Positions 14,999 to 23,969 of a stretch of 64,000 nucleotides of DNA are shown here, in pieces. The DNA lies in NCBI RefSeq assembly GCF_008014645.1, contig NZ_VOWY01000010.1, positions 122,395 through 186,394 of the forward strand, in the 5' to 3' direction. Below the pieces are notes generated by a model. The model had not been told where the DNA came from. It made no database searches and saw only the letters and a program-made list of their open reading frames with translations. A program made the translations under genes and the position numbers. How positions within the stretch are numbered: the stretch's first letter is position 1; the number at the start of each line of letters is the position of its first letter. Source of the stretch: Collinsella sp. BA40 (lineage in GTDB: Bacteria; Actinomycetota; Coriobacteriia; Coriobacteriales; Coriobacteriaceae).

Positions 14999-16066
14999 TC
15001 ACAGGCGGTCGATCTCATCGAGCAAGGCGTCGGCTATCTCGTCTTCGGCGACCTTGCGAATAACCTCCCCGTGGCGGAACAGCAAGGCCGAGCCGCGCCC
15101 GCAGGCAACGCCTACATCGGCGTCGGATGCTTCGCCGGGGCCGTTCACAACGCAACCCATAACGGCAACGGAAACGGGCTTGGTGCACGAGGCGAGCCGC
15201 CGGGTGACCTCGTCGGCGATACCGATCAAGTCGACCTGACAGCGGGCGCACGTAGGACAAGACACGATCTCGGGACCACGGCGGCGCAACTCGAGAGCCG
15301 AGAGAATGCCCCAGGCAACGGGCACTTCCTCCAGCGGGTCGGCGGTGAGCGAAACGCGCATGGTGTCGCCGATGCCCTCGGCAAGCAGCGAGCCCAATGC
15401 GATCGCGCTCTTGATCGTGCCCTGCTGGATGCCGCCGGCCTCGGTAACGCCAAGGTGAAGCGGTACCTGCGGGAGCTCGGCTGAAAGGCGACGGTTCGTC
15501 TCCAGCGTGGTCGCGACGCTGTGGGCCTTGGCGGACAGCACGATATTCGTGAAGCCGCGCGCTTCGAAGTGCTCTACGAACTGCATCGAGGAAGCGACCA
15601 ACTTGTCCACCTGGGAAAGATCCTCACGTTGCGCGATAGCGGGATCGAGCGAACCCGCGTTGACACCGATGCGGATGGCGGCGCCGTGCTCCCCCGCCGC
15701 GTCGATCACAGCGTCGACGCGATCCCATGATCCGATGTTGCCGGGGTTGATACGGAGCTTCGAGGCGCCGGCCTCGACGGCAGCGATAGCCAGACGGTAG
15801 TCGAAATGAATGTCGGCCACGATGGGCACGGGGCTTTCCGCGCACACCTCGCCGAACGATGCAACGGCATCGGCGTTGGGAACGGAGACGCGCACCAAGT
15901 CGCAGCCCGCATCGGCAAGGGCGCGAACCTGCTCGATCGTACGCGCCGCATCGACCGTGGGCGTGCACGTCATCGACTGGACGGCCACGGGAGCTCCCCC
16001 GCCGATTATCACGGACCCCACATGGGCCGGACGGGTCAACTCCCGCGCGCAAGGCTGATAGGACAT
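14999..16066 (-). CDS. ispG: 4-hydroxy-3-methylbut-2-en-1-yl diphosphate synthase IspG
   Basis: Penultimate MEP pathway enzyme, converting MEcPP to HMBPP with a [4Fe-4S] cluster. 355 residues. The N-terminal TIM barrel includes GGAPVAVQSMT and LRINPGNIG. The C-terminal cluster domain has SCPTCARC and NGPGEASDAD, which supplies the three cysteines and glutamate. ATG 16066 is preceded by AGGAGG at 6 bases. It follows the RseP homologue by 10 bases; the order dxr-rseP-ispG is conserved in many bacteria. Confidence 0.97.
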   Translation of the reverse strand: MSYQPCARELTRPAHVGSVIIGGGAPVAVQSMTCTPTVDAARTIEQVRALADAGCDLVRVSVPNADAVASFGEVCAESPVPIVADIHFDYRLAIAAVEAGASKLRINPGNIGSWDRVDAVIDAAGEHGAAIRIGVNAGSLDPAIAQREDLSQVDKLVASSMQFVEHFEARGFTNIVLSAKAHSVATTLETNRRLSAELPQVPLHLGVTEAGGIQQGTIKSAIALGSLLAEGIGDTMRVSLTADPLEEVPVAWGILSALELRRRGPEIVSCPTCARCQVDLIGIADEVTRRLASCTKPVSVAVMGCVVNGPGEASDADVGVACGRGSALLFRHGEVIRKVAEDEIADALLDEIDRL

Positions 16067-16076
16067 AGCAAGCCTC

Positions 16077-17507
16077 CTAGTGCAGCAAGCGCAGGATATC
16101 CGCGCGAAGCATATACAGGAACAAGAATGCGAAGAAGGCGATACCGACGTACGACACGATTGTCTGGGCCTTCACGGAAAGCTCCTTCCCCCGAACGGCT
16201 TGGATAGCCTCGATCACAAGCTTGCCACCGTCGAGCGGCGGGATAGGTAGCAGGTTCATGAAGCCCAGCGAGAAGGAGATGAGCGCCGCAAAGCTCATGA
16301 AGGAGGCGGCACCCTGCTCGGCGGCCTGTGCAGACAGAACGGAGATACCGACGACGGAGGTCGAGCTATCCAAAACCTCCTTGGTGTGCTGCGGCATAAG
16401 CAGCTTGGCCACGCCCTGGGCGGTCTGGACGAGATAGTCGACCGACATGCGAGCTGCAACCATAGGGCTCACGCGCATCGTGTGGTAGAGCACCCCGATA
16501 CCCAACAGACCATCTTCATCCAGCTTCGCCTCAACCGTGTGCGTAGAACCATGCGCTTCGAGATAGGTGCGGTCGACGGGCCCAAGACGCTGCTCGGCCG
16601 ATTCCTCCTGGGAGGGCGACCACACCTCGAGGGCGACCGTAGCGCCGGCATCGCGATTTCCAAGCGCGGCGAGAAGCTCGGACCAGCTGTCCACAGCCGT
16701 GCCGTCGACAGCAAGGATGCGGTCTCCCTCCTGGATATGAGCGGCCGCCGCCGGTGAACCCTCGGTAATCGAACCGACGATGTTGACGTCGATGGGTGCG
16801 TTGTAGCCTATGGCGGAATAAGCGATGACAAACAGCGTCACGCCGGTAACGAGGTTAACGAGGATTCCGGCGAGAAGCATGAACGCGCGCTTGAAGAAAC
16901 CCTTGCCCACATACGTATGGGAGCGCTCGAGCTCGAAAAAGCGCTCGGCGCCCATAGGAGGCGTCCACGGTTCGCCATCGCTGGTGGCGCCGGCACGGTC
17001 GAACACCCGACCATCGAACACGGTGTTGCCCGCGGCATCGCGGGCAGGTGCCATATAGCGCGAAGGATAGTATTTTGAAGTCGGCCCCTCACCCTTCGAA
17101 GCATCGTACACCGGCAGGACGGACCCCCAGCCCATGAGAAACACGCATGCCTCAAGGGCCTCATCGGGGGTGATCTCGAGCTGCTCGGCAAGCTCGTCAA
17201 CGGAGATGGCCCCGGCTTCGTGCACGCGCGAAAGCACGCGCGCGGCATGGGGCGCTTGCTCGGGATCCATGCCGCAGATGGCCGCATAGCCACCGAGAAG
17301 CAGCGGCGTTACGCCGAATTTCGTACCGATGCGCTTGGACGTATGGCTGATGTTATAGCGAAACGGCAGTCCCAAGAAGAACTCGGTAACGCGAACGCCG
17401 CACGCACGCGCAGCAAGGAAATGGCCGCCCTCATGCACGAACACCAGAAGCGACAGCAGCAAAACACCCCAGAAGAGCGGGGTGATGAAACCAAAGATGG
17501 CATCCAT
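16077..17507 (-). CDS. rseP: RseP-type site-2 metalloprotease with PDZ domain and extra insertion
   Basis: Intramembrane zinc protease that cleaves anti-sigma factors or leftover signal peptides in related bacteria. Zinc motif HEGGH is at 25-29 in the first membrane helix. A PDZ domain lies at about 238-330 (GSPAAAAHIQEGDRI). The C-terminal NLLPIPPLDGGKL gives the third ligand. At 476 residues it is about 100 longer than typical homologues. The extra part lies between residues 81 and 197 and contains a helical stretch resembling a winged helix (ISVDELAEQLEITPDEALEA). It sits between dxr and ispG, the conserved RseP position. Confidence 0.93.
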   Translation of the reverse strand: MDAIFGFITPLFWGVLLLSLLVFVHEGGHFLAARACGVRVTEFFLGLPFRYNISHTSKRIGTKFGVTPLLLGGYAAICGMDPEQAPHAARVLSRVHEAGAISVDELAEQLEITPDEALEACVFLMGWGSVLPVYDASKGEGPTSKYYPSRYMAPARDAAGNTVFDGRVFDRAGATSDGEPWTPPMGAERFFELERSHTYVGKGFFKRAFMLLAGILVNLVTGVTLFVIAYSAIGYNAPIDVNIVGSITEGSPAAAAHIQEGDRILAVDGTAVDSWSELLAALGNRDAGATVALEVWSPSQEESAEQRLGPVDRTYLEAHGSTHTVEAKLDEDGLLGIGVLYHTMRVSPMVAARMSVDYLVQTAQGVAKLLMPQHTKEVLDSSTSVVGISVLSAQAAEQGAASFMSFAALISFSLGFMNLLPIPPLDGGKLVIEAIQAVRGKELSVKAQTIVSYVGIAFFAFLFLYMLRADILRLLH

Positions 17508-17519
17508 ATAAGCTCGTTT

Positions 17520-18686
17520 CTATCGTGAAAGAGATGTTACGAAGCGTTCCGACGTGATCCGCGCCCATGCATCGACCTCGTCGAGCTGCTCGAGCGAGGA
17601 GACGGGCTGGACGTCGTGTGCATCGAGACAGCCCTCGACGATGCGAGGGATGTCGGTGAACGAGCAGCGCTCATGCAGGAACGCGTCGACAGCCACCTCG
17701 TTCGCCGCATTGAGAACGCACGGCAGGGTTCCGCCCGTCATTCCCGCCCGTTCCGCCAAGGCAAGGCAGCGGAACGCATCGGCGTCCGGGGCGTCGAAAT
17801 CAAGTGAGCCCAACGTCCGGAAATCGACGCGCGGAGCGGGTGATTCCCAGCGATCCGGATACGAAAGTGCAAGCTGAATAGGTATGCGCATATCGGATGC
17901 TCCGAGATGCGCCATAACCGAGCCATCGGCGAACTCGACCATCGAATGAATCTTCGACTGGCGCTGAATGAGCACCTCGATGCGATCGAGATCTATATCG
18001 AATAGATGCATGGCCTCGATACGCTCAAGGCCTTTGTTTATCAACGTAGCCGAATCGATCGTGATCTTGGAACCCATATTCCACGTGGGATGGGCCAGTG
18101 CGTCCGCAACGGTAACCCGCTCAAGCTCCTCGCGGCTGCAGCCATAGAAAGGGCCGCCGGAACAGGTCAACCAGATCTTATGCGTCGAGCGCATATCCTC
18201 GCCCAGATAGCACTGGAAGATTGCCGAATGCTCAGAATCGACGGGCAGCAGCTGACCAGGCCTGGCGAGCGGCATGATAAGATCGCCGCCGACCACGAGC
18301 GACTCCTTGTTGGCAAGCGCAATGGTTTTACCGGCAGCCATGAGCTCATAGGTCGCATGGAGACCGGCCGCGCCAACGATGGCAACGACCACGACGTCCA
18401 CCTCATCGGAAAGGCACATATCGATCGCCGCGCGCATGCCGAATCCGCAGCGATGCGGATCGGGAAGCTCGGACAAACGAGGGTCGGCGGATAACGACGA
18501 ATCGGTCAGCGCGACAGCGGAAACGTTGAACTCGCGAGCAGCGGACACGAGGCCGGCGATGCTTCGATGGGCCGAAAGCGCGACGACCTCGAGACGGTCG
18601 GAATGCTGGCGACAAACATCGAGGGTCTGAACGCCGATGGATCCCGTGCAACCCAAAACCGCCACGCGGCGCCTGCATTCACTCAT
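17520..18686 (-). CDS. dxr: 1-deoxy-D-xylulose 5-phosphate reductoisomerase
   Basis: First committed MEP-pathway enzyme, converting DXP to MEP with NADPH. The Rossmann motif GCTGSIGVQTL is at about 10-20. ALANKESLVVGG, the metal site PVDSEHSAIFQC and KITIDSATLINKGLE are all present. The frame opens at 18728; I place the start at ATG 18686 because AGGAGG lies 6 bases upstream and it overlaps the cdsA stop as ATGA. That gives 388 residues, the family norm. Confidence 0.97.
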   Translation of the reverse strand: MSECRRRVAVLGCTGSIGVQTLDVCRQHSDRLEVVALSAHRSIAGLVSAAREFNVSAVALTDSSLSADPRLSELPDPHRCGFGMRAAIDMCLSDEVDVVVVAIVGAAGLHATYELMAAGKTIALANKESLVVGGDLIMPLARPGQLLPVDSEHSAIFQCYLGEDMRSTHKIWLTCSGGPFYGCSREELERVTVADALAHPTWNMGSKITIDSATLINKGLERIEAMHLFDIDLDRIEVLIQRQSKIHSMVEFADGSVMAHLGASDMRIPIQLALSYPDRWESPAPRVDFRTLGSLDFDAPDADAFRCLALAERAGMTGGTLPCVLNAANEVAVDAFLHERCSFTDIPRIVEGCLDAHDVQPVSSLEQLDEVDAWARITSERFVTSLSR

Positions 18687-19564
18687 AGAACGCCTCCTAG
18701 TACCAAGATGAGGTGAGCCGTGATGCAACCGAAGATAAGGGAGTCGGAACGATCGAGCATGCCGCCGTGTCCCGGAATCAGGTTGCCGGAATCCTTGACG
18801 CCTACGCCGCGCTTGATACGCGACTCGATCAAATCGCCGAAAACGCCCAAAACGGCCACGCCGACACCAGCGAGTACCGCTACGGGTAGCGACAGGCTAT
18901 ACCAGCCGGTTGCATACAGAATCAGCCAGATAACAAGGGAGCCCGCTACGCTTCCGCAAAAACCCTCCCAAGTCTTGTTGGGAGAGATCTTAGGGGCCAT
19001 CTTATGTTTACCGAAGCGGCTGCCAACCATATACGCGAGCGAGTCGCTCACCCATAGCGATGCGCAAACGCCCACGGAAAGTAGGGCGCCGGCAAACCCT
19101 GGGATAGAACCGCGCGTAAGAACGATTGCAGACAGCATGAAACCCGTATAGAGCGGACCGAAGATGGTGACGGCGACATCTGAGATACGCGTACGCGGCG
19201 AATAGAGATACCACAAACCAACCGCCAGAACCAGGATAAAGAGCAGCGCCGTGAGAAGCACCGATGCCCCTAGCGCAGACAGCGGAAAGAGCACGGCAGC
19301 AGAAAGGCCAATGAACTCGTTCGGCACCTTGCCGTCTAGACGCGCCATACGGTAAAACTCATAGCAACAAAACCAGCTCATGACGGCAACGAATACAGCT
19401 GTCGGAATGACGCCGAGCACCAAACAAGCTATAAACAATGCCGCATACATAATGCCAAAGCCCGAGCGGACAAGGAAACCCTTCACGTCAAAGGGCTTTC
19501 GCTCGGCACGAGGACCGGCAGCTACAGGCTCCTGGGCCCGTTGACGCTGCTTTTGATCTTCCAC
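18683..19564 (-). CDS. cdsA: Phosphatidate cytidylyltransferase
   Basis: Integral membrane enzyme making CDP-diacylglycerol from phosphatidate and CTP. 293 residues with a charged Gln/Arg-rich cytoplasmic N-terminus (about 30 residues) and around eight membrane segments. The C-terminal signature is present: GVFGDLIESRIKRGVGVKDSGNLIPGHGGMLDR. The GTG start at 19564 has GGAG 8 bases upstream. It lies between uppS and dxr as in many genomes, ending in an ATGA overlap with dxr. Confidence 0.96.
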   Translation of the reverse strand: MEDQKQRQRAQEPVAAGPRAERKPFDVKGFLVRSGFGIMYAALFIACLVLGVIPTAVFVAVMSWFCCYEFYRMARLDGKVPNEFIGLSAAVLFPLSALGASVLLTALLFILVLAVGLWYLYSPRTRISDVAVTIFGPLYTGFMLSAIVLTRGSIPGFAGALLSVGVCASLWVSDSLAYMVGSRFGKHKMAPKISPNKTWEGFCGSVAGSLVIWLILYATGWYSLSLPVAVLAGVGVAVLGVFGDLIESRIKRGVGVKDSGNLIPGHGGMLDRSDSLIFGCITAHLILVLGGVL

Positions 19565-19595
19565 CGTACATGCTCCTCTCTTGCTAACACGAGCG

Positions 19596-20381
19596 CTACT
19601 CGGCGCTCAAGCCGCCAAATCGACGGTCGCGGTGTTGGAAGGCTGCGATCGCGCGCAGCATTCCCCATTTATCGAAATCAGGCCAGTACAATTCGGTGAT
19701 ATAGAACTCCGAATACGCGATTTGCCAAAGCAGATAGTTGGAAACGCGCATCTCGCCAGATGTACGGATAACAAGCTCTGGGTCGGGCAGGCCAGCGGTG
19801 TACAAATGCTCGGCAACCGCGTTCTCGTCGATATCCCCAACTGCAAGAGAGCCGGCGGACACCTGCTCGGCAATCGTACGAGCAGCCCGGGCGAGCTCTG
19901 CGCGCGCGCCGTAGTTCACGGCAAGGGCAAGAACCATTCCCGTGTGATGCTCGCATTCCTTCAAGCCATATTCGAAAACATCGCGCGTCTTTTGGGGCAA
20001 TGCGGAGATATCGCCCAGGAAAACAACGCGAACGTTCTCGCGCTTCAACAGCGGCAGCTCATCGATGAACGTCTTCGCAAAGAGATGCATGAGGACATTG
20101 ACCTCGTGCTGGGGCCTCCCCCAGTTCTCCGTAGAAAAGGCGTAGGCAGACAAGACATCTACACCCAGACGGACCGCGGTGGTAATGACGTCGCGAAGCG
20201 CAACGATACCCTGCTTATGACCTTCCGTACGGGAAAGCCCGCGCGAGGTAGCCCAGCGGCCGTTGCCATCCATGATGCAGGAGATGTGGCGCGGAATTCG
20301 ATCAAGATCGATATCTGCCAAAGATATGTCTTGTGGAGGATTGCTGAAATGCTCGACGAGCTTATCGGGGTCGTAGCGCAC
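19596..20381 (-). CDS. uppS: Isoprenyl (undecaprenyl) diphosphate synthase
   Basis: Cis-prenyltransferase that extends farnesyl-PP with IPP to the C55 carrier for cell-wall synthesis. The family signature CIMDGNGRWA carries the catalytic aspartate; TLYAFSTENW is seen as SAYAFSTENW, and the C-terminal RTSGEMRVSNYLLWQ and YWPDFD are intact. The frame opens at 20414; GTG 20381 has GGAG 7 bases upstream and is preferred (261 residues). A promoter at 20469-20497 makes it the first gene of the operon to proS. Confidence 0.95.
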   Translation of the reverse strand: MRYDPDKLVEHFSNPPQDISLADIDLDRIPRHISCIMDGNGRWATSRGLSRTEGHKQGIVALRDVITTAVRLGVDVLSAYAFSTENWGRPQHEVNVLMHLFAKTFIDELPLLKRENVRVVFLGDISALPQKTRDVFEYGLKECEHHTGMVLALAVNYGARAELARAARTIAEQVSAGSLAVGDIDENAVAEHLYTAGLPDPELVIRTSGEMRVSNYLLWQIAYSEFYITELYWPDFDKWGMLRAIAAFQHRDRRFGGLSAE

Positions 20382-20468
20382 GTTGGTACTCCAGACTATA
20401 GCGAGCCCGCACATGCGGGCGTGTGTACGGCTCAGCGCAGACGCGGGTGCGAGAACGCATATCTATCA

Positions 20469-20497
20469 ATAATAAAGAGAGCGATGGAGCAAGGCAA
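20469..20497 (-). promoter_or_regulatory. Promoter of uppS operon
   Basis: On the minus strand -35 TTGCCT (20492-20497), a 17-base spacer and -10 TATTAT (20469-20474), leaving a leader of about 80 bases before uppS. The 309-base gap between uppS and frr (20382-20690) contains this promoter and the frr terminator and nothing else that I can see. Confidence 0.8.
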
Positions 20498-20594
20498 CGC
20501 AAGGACCCATTTCATAAAAGTCGCAGTATAAGCAGCATATGAAAGCAACCATGCGTACCGGCGATCCGGCAATGCCCCGCCGAACGAACTCATA

Positions 20595-20633
20595 AGAAAG
20601 CCCGCATGCTCCTAGGAAGGGAGCATGCGGGCT
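20595..20633 (-). terminator. Rho-independent terminator after frr
   Basis: On the minus strand a perfect 14-pair stem (AGCCCGCATGCTCC with its complement) is followed by a short T-rich stretch TTTCTT. It closes the pyrH-frr operon. Confidence 0.85.
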
Positions 20634-20690
20634 GCCCGGTTTACATGTCGAATGACACGGCGCGAGACAAAAGACCCAAGGCAGGGAGCC

Positions 20691-21224
20691 CTAGATCTCC
20701 ATCACTTCTGATTCCTTTGCCTTAAGCATAGCGTCAACCTTGGCGATGTACTCATCGGTGCATTTCTGAATCTTAGCCTGCTCGCGACGAACCTCATCTT
20801 CCGTAAGCTCCTCATCGCGATCGAGCTTGTTGTTGAAATCGCGGCGAACATTGCGCACGGCGATGCGGGCCTGCTCGGCAAGATCGCGGCAATCCTTAAC
20901 AAGCTCGCGACGACGCTCCTCCGTGGGAGCGGGGAACGGCAACCGGATGACCGTACCGTCGGTATTCGGCGTGATACCAAGATCGGAAGCGGAAATGGCT
21001 TTGACGATCGCATTGACGAGTGCCTTATCCCAGGGCTCGATCAGAAGCATGTGGGCTTCTGGGGTCTTGACGGCGGCAACCTGGCTTACGGGAGTGGGAA
21101 CACCGTAGTAATCAACGGTGATATCCGCCAGCACGTTAGCATTCGCACGGCCGGTGCGAACCTTCGAGAAATTATGCTTGAGGCTCTCGAGGGTCTTATC
21201 CATGTGATCGTTGATGGTGGCCAT
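20691..21224 (-). CDS. frr: Ribosome recycling factor
   Basis: Splits post-termination ribosomes together with EF-G. 177 residues, slightly shorter than the usual 185 because the N-terminal helix begins at NDHMDKTLESLKHNFSKVRTGRA. The conserved blocks YYGVPTPVSQVA, IRLPFPAPTEERRRELVK and a C-terminal helix with KCTDEYIAKVD are present. It lies 1 base after the pyrH stop. Confidence 0.97.
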   Translation of the reverse strand: MATINDHMDKTLESLKHNFSKVRTGRANANVLADITVDYYGVPTPVSQVAAVKTPEAHMLLIEPWDKALVNAIVKAISASDLGITPNTDGTVIRLPFPAPTEERRRELVKDCRDLAEQARIAVRNVRRDFNNKLDRDEELTEDEVRREQAKIQKCTDEYIAKVDAMLKAKESEVMEI

Positions 21225-21225
21225 G

Positions 21226-21948
21226 TTAGTCCTCCTGAACTACGACGGTGCCAACCGGCTCTCCGCAAAGAGCACGCTTGATGTTGTTCTCGCCCTCGAT
21301 GTTAAGGACGATGATAGGCATGCGATTATCCTGGCACAGCGCGGTGGCAGTGGAATCCATAACCTGCAGGCCGCGAACCAGAACCTCATGATAGCTAATG
21401 GTATCAAAACGAACGGCATCTTCGTTAGAAACAGGATCCTTATCGTAGACACCGTCGACCTTCGTGGCCTTGAGGAGGCAGTCGGCATCGATCTCGCAGG
21501 CGCGCAGCGCGGCCGCGGTATCGGTCGTGAAATACGGATTGCCGGATCCCGCAGCAAAGATGACGATGTAGCCCTTCTCGAGATGGTGCATCGCACGACG
21601 ACGAATATAGGGCTCGCAAACCTCGTTCATCTGGATGGCGCTCATAACACGGCAGGGGCACTCCTCGTGCTCGAATGCATCCTGAAGCGCCAACGCGTTC
21701 ATGACGGTGGCGAGCATACCCATGTAATCAGCCTGGGCACGATCCATACCCTTAGCCGAGCCAGCAAGACCGCGGAAGATGTTACCGCCGCCCACAACGA
21801 TGCCGACCTCGATGCCGTCCTCGTGAATGGCCTTGATCTGGCGCGCGAGGTTCTCGGTAACCGACGGATCGATACCGTATCCGTTCTCACCCATGAGCGC
21901 TTCACCGGAAAGTTTCAACAGCACGCGCTTGTAGCGATAATCAGACAA
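21226..21948 (-). CDS. pyrH: UMP kinase
   Basis: Amino-acid-kinase-fold enzyme phosphorylating UMP, allosterically controlled by GTP and [17 protein letters not shown] at the N-terminus, [25 protein letters not shown] and [13 protein letters not shown] (here [13 protein letters not shown]) are intact. ATGs at 21969 and 21966 lack a ribosome site and lie at or before the predicted transcription start. TTG 21948 has AAAGGAGG 4 bases upstream and gives [11 protein letters not shown], so I choose it (240 residues). Confidence 0.95.
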   Translation of the reverse strand: MSDYRYKRVLLKLSGEALMGENGYGIDPSVTENLARQIKAIHEDGIEVGIVVGGGNIFRGLAGSAKGMDRAQADYMGMLATVMNALALQDAFEHEECPCRVMSAIQMNEVCEPYIRRRAMHHLEKGYIVIFAAGSGNPYFTTDTAAALRACEIDADCLLKATKVDGVYDKDPVSNEDAVRFDTISYHEVLVRGLQVMDSTATALCQDNRMPIIVLNIEGENNIKRALCGEPVGTVVVQED

Positions 21949-21972
21949 AATTCCTCCTTTGGTCATCATTCT

Positions 21973-22001
21973 TATTTATTCTAGCAGCGAAAACGAAACA
22001 A
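21973..22001 (-). promoter_or_regulatory. Promoter of pyrH-frr
   Basis: On the minus strand -35 TTGTTT (21996-22001), a 17-base spacer and -10 TAAATA (21973-21978). The expected transcript start near 21966 supports the TTG start of pyrH. Confidence 0.65.
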
Positions 22002-22005
22002 GCCA

Positions 22006-22034
22006 TAAAAAAGCAGGCTGTAGGTAATCCCACA
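22006..22034 (-). terminator. Rho-independent terminator after tsf
   Basis: On the minus strand an imperfect GC stem (AGCGGGCTGTGG with CCTACAGCCTGCT) is followed by TTTTTT. It ends the rpsB-tsf operon. Confidence 0.88.
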
Positions 22035-22066
22035 GCCCGCTTTCATATCAGAAAACCGAAATAACC

Positions 22067-22945
22067 TTAGTTATCGGACTCGCCGCGCTCAAGGCGATCG
22101 AAAGCCATAACCTTAACGGTATCGCCGCAAGCCTTGGACACCTGCTCGGCAAGACCGTTGACGGTCACGCTGGAATCCTTGATGAACTCCTGCTCGTTGA
22201 GGACGGAAGCCTTGAAGAACTTCTCAAGGCGGCCGATGGCCATCTTCTCCTGAATGGCCTCGGGCTTACCGGACTCGGCAGCCTGAGCCATGTAGATGGA
22301 CTTCTCGTGCTCGACAACGTCGGCCGGAACGTCCTCACGACGAGCGCAGATGGGGCTGGTAGCCGCAACCTGCATGGCGACGTCATGGGAGAAGGTCTTG
22401 AAGTCGTCGGACGCGAAGGTCTCGGGCTTCTCGAAGGAGAACTCGACCATAACGCCGATCTTGCCACCCATGTGGATGTAGGAAGAAAGGGCACCGGCCT
22501 CGACGGTGCGGAGGTTGAAGCGGGCGATCTTCATGTTCTCGCCCATAACGTGGATGAGCTCGGTGAGCTCGCCCTCGACGGTGTCGCCGTTCATCGGGGC
22601 GGCCATGAGGGCCTCGGCGTCGGCGGGCTTGACCTCGGCGACAACCTTGGCGAGCTCAGCGGCGAAACCGGTGAACTTGGGGTTGGAAGCCACGAAGTCG
22701 GTCTCGCAGGAGAGCTCGACGAGAGCACCGGTCTTGCCATCCTCGGAGATGAAAGCGGCGACGGCGCCCTCGTTGGTCTCGCGGCCAGCCTTCTTGGCAG
22801 CCTTGGCAAGACCGTTCTTACGAAGAACGTCGACAGCGGCGTCCATATCGCCGTCGGCCTCGACGAGGGCCTTCTTGCACTCCATCATAGGAGAGTCGGT
22901 CATCTCGCGAAGCTGCTTGACCATAGCGGCGGTAATCTGGGCCAT
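22067..22945 (-). CDS. tsf: Elongation factor Ts
   Basis: Guanine-nucleotide exchange factor for EF-Tu. 292 residues: a UBA-like N-terminal domain (MAQITAAMVKQLREMTDSPMM), the TDFVA signature as CETDFVASN, a core exchange domain and a C-terminal region. The start at ATG 22945 is preceded by GAAAGGAG at 5 bases; the open frame reaches 22960. It is co-transcribed with rpsB, as in nearly all bacteria. Confidence 0.97.
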   Translation of the reverse strand: MAQITAAMVKQLREMTDSPMMECKKALVEADGDMDAAVDVLRKNGLAKAAKKAGRETNEGAVAAFISEDGKTGALVELSCETDFVASNPKFTGFAAELAKVVAEVKPADAEALMAAPMNGDTVEGELTELIHVMGENMKIARFNLRTVEAGALSSYIHMGGKIGVMVEFSFEKPETFASDDFKTFSHDVAMQVAATSPICARREDVPADVVEHEKSIYMAQAAESGKPEAIQEKMAIGRLEKFFKASVLNEQEFIKDSSVTVNGLAEQVSKACGDTVKVMAFDRLERGESDN

Positions 22946-22987
22946 GATGGCTCCTTTCAAAGAGCGTTGAACGAACGTAAACGGACG

Positions 22988-23728
22988 TTACTCGGCGTCG
23001 GCAGCGGCCTCGGGGGCAGCGGCCATCTCAGCCTCGGAGATCTGCTCCTTGCCGGAGCCGGCGAGGCAGGCGTCGGCGAAGAGCTCGCACATGAGGGAGA
23101 CGGCGGAAATAGCGTCATCGTTGCAGGGGACGCCGAAATCGACCTCGTCGGGATCAGAGTTGGTGTCGATGAGGGCGACAACCGGGATGTTCAGGCGCTG
23201 GGCCTCCTTGATGGCGTTCTCCTCGCGCTTGGTGTCGATGACGAACAGGGCAGCGGGAAGGCCCTTCATGTCGCGGGCGCCACCGAGGTTGGTCTGGAGC
23301 TTGGCGAGCTCCTTACCCAGAACAGCCTGCTCCTTCTTGGGCAGAAGGGCCATGCGGCCGTCCTCTACCATAGCCTCGAGCTCCTCCATACGGTTGATAC
23401 GGGAGCGGATGGTAACGAAGTTGGTGAGCATGCCGCCGAGCCAACGCTGGTTGATGTAGGGCATGTTGGCGCGCTCGGCAGCGGTCTTCACGGCCTCCTG
23501 AGCCTGCTTCTTGGTACCGACGAAGAGAACCTGGCCCTTGCGGGAGATGCTCTTCAGGAACGTGTAGGCCTGGTCGGCGTTGATGATGGTCTGCTTGAGA
23601 TCGAGGATGTAGATGCCATTGCGCTCGCCGAAAATGTACTCACGCATCTTGGGGTTCCAGCGGCGGGTCTGATGACCGAAGTGGCAGCCAGCCTCGAGCA
23701 GGGTGCGGATGTTAATCGTGGTAGCCAT
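22988..23728 (-). CDS. rpsB: 30S ribosomal protein S2
   Basis: 246 residues. LLEAGCHFGHQTRRWNPKM, FVGTKKQAQEAV, YINQRWLGGMLTNF and VALIDTNSDPDEVDF are all diagnostic. A 40-residue Ala/Glu-rich C-terminal tail follows the core. The ATG at 23728 matches the family start; the open frame continues to 23788. It is preceded by a leader of about 140 bases with a stem-loop, and a good promoter at 23872-23900. Confidence 0.98.
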   Translation of the reverse strand: MATTINIRTLLEAGCHFGHQTRRWNPKMREYIFGERNGIYILDLKQTIINADQAYTFLKSISRKGQVLFVGTKKQAQEAVKTAAERANMPYINQRWLGGMLTNFVTIRSRINRMEELEAMVEDGRMALLPKKEQAVLGKELAKLQTNLGGARDMKGLPAALFVIDTKREENAIKEAQRLNIPVVALIDTNSDPDEVDFGVPCNDDAISAVSLMCELFADACLAGSGKEQISEAEMAAAPEAAADAE

Positions 23729-23834
23729 ACTTACCTCCTGTGGTTCGTTGCCTCCGTGCGATGTCATCCTTTTGAGCCACCCGATCATGCGCTACCAAAT
23801 CTCGGGCACCACGGCGCAAAAGTCGTCGCACGTG

Positions 23835-23864
23835 CGAAATACGTCCGTTGCTCACAAGAGCAAC
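23835..23864 (-). promoter_or_regulatory. Stem-loop in rpsB leader
   Basis: On the minus strand GGTTGCTC and GAGCAAC flank TTGT and form a perfect seven- to eight-pair hairpin at the very 5' end of the predicted rpsB transcript. It may serve autoregulation by S2 or transcript stability. No match to a named leader family could be confirmed. Confidence 0.45.
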
Positions 23865-23871
23865 CCGATAA

Positions 23872-23900
23872 ATAATAGCAGGACATCGACGAGAATCCAA
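23872..23900 (-). promoter_or_regulatory. Promoter of rpsB-tsf
   Basis: On the minus strand -35 TTGGAT (23895-23900), a 17-base spacer and -10 TATTAT (23872-23877). Confidence 0.8.
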
Positions 23901-23969
23901 GGGTTGCACGCACCTTGTGTGCGACTTGTGCATCACGCAGACTCGAGTGGCCGCCATGCGCGAGGTCCG

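Noticed and set aside
22307..23875. 522-codon plus-strand frame, Gly/Leu-rich
   Set aside because: Antisense of tsf and rpsB; no ribosome site or motif.
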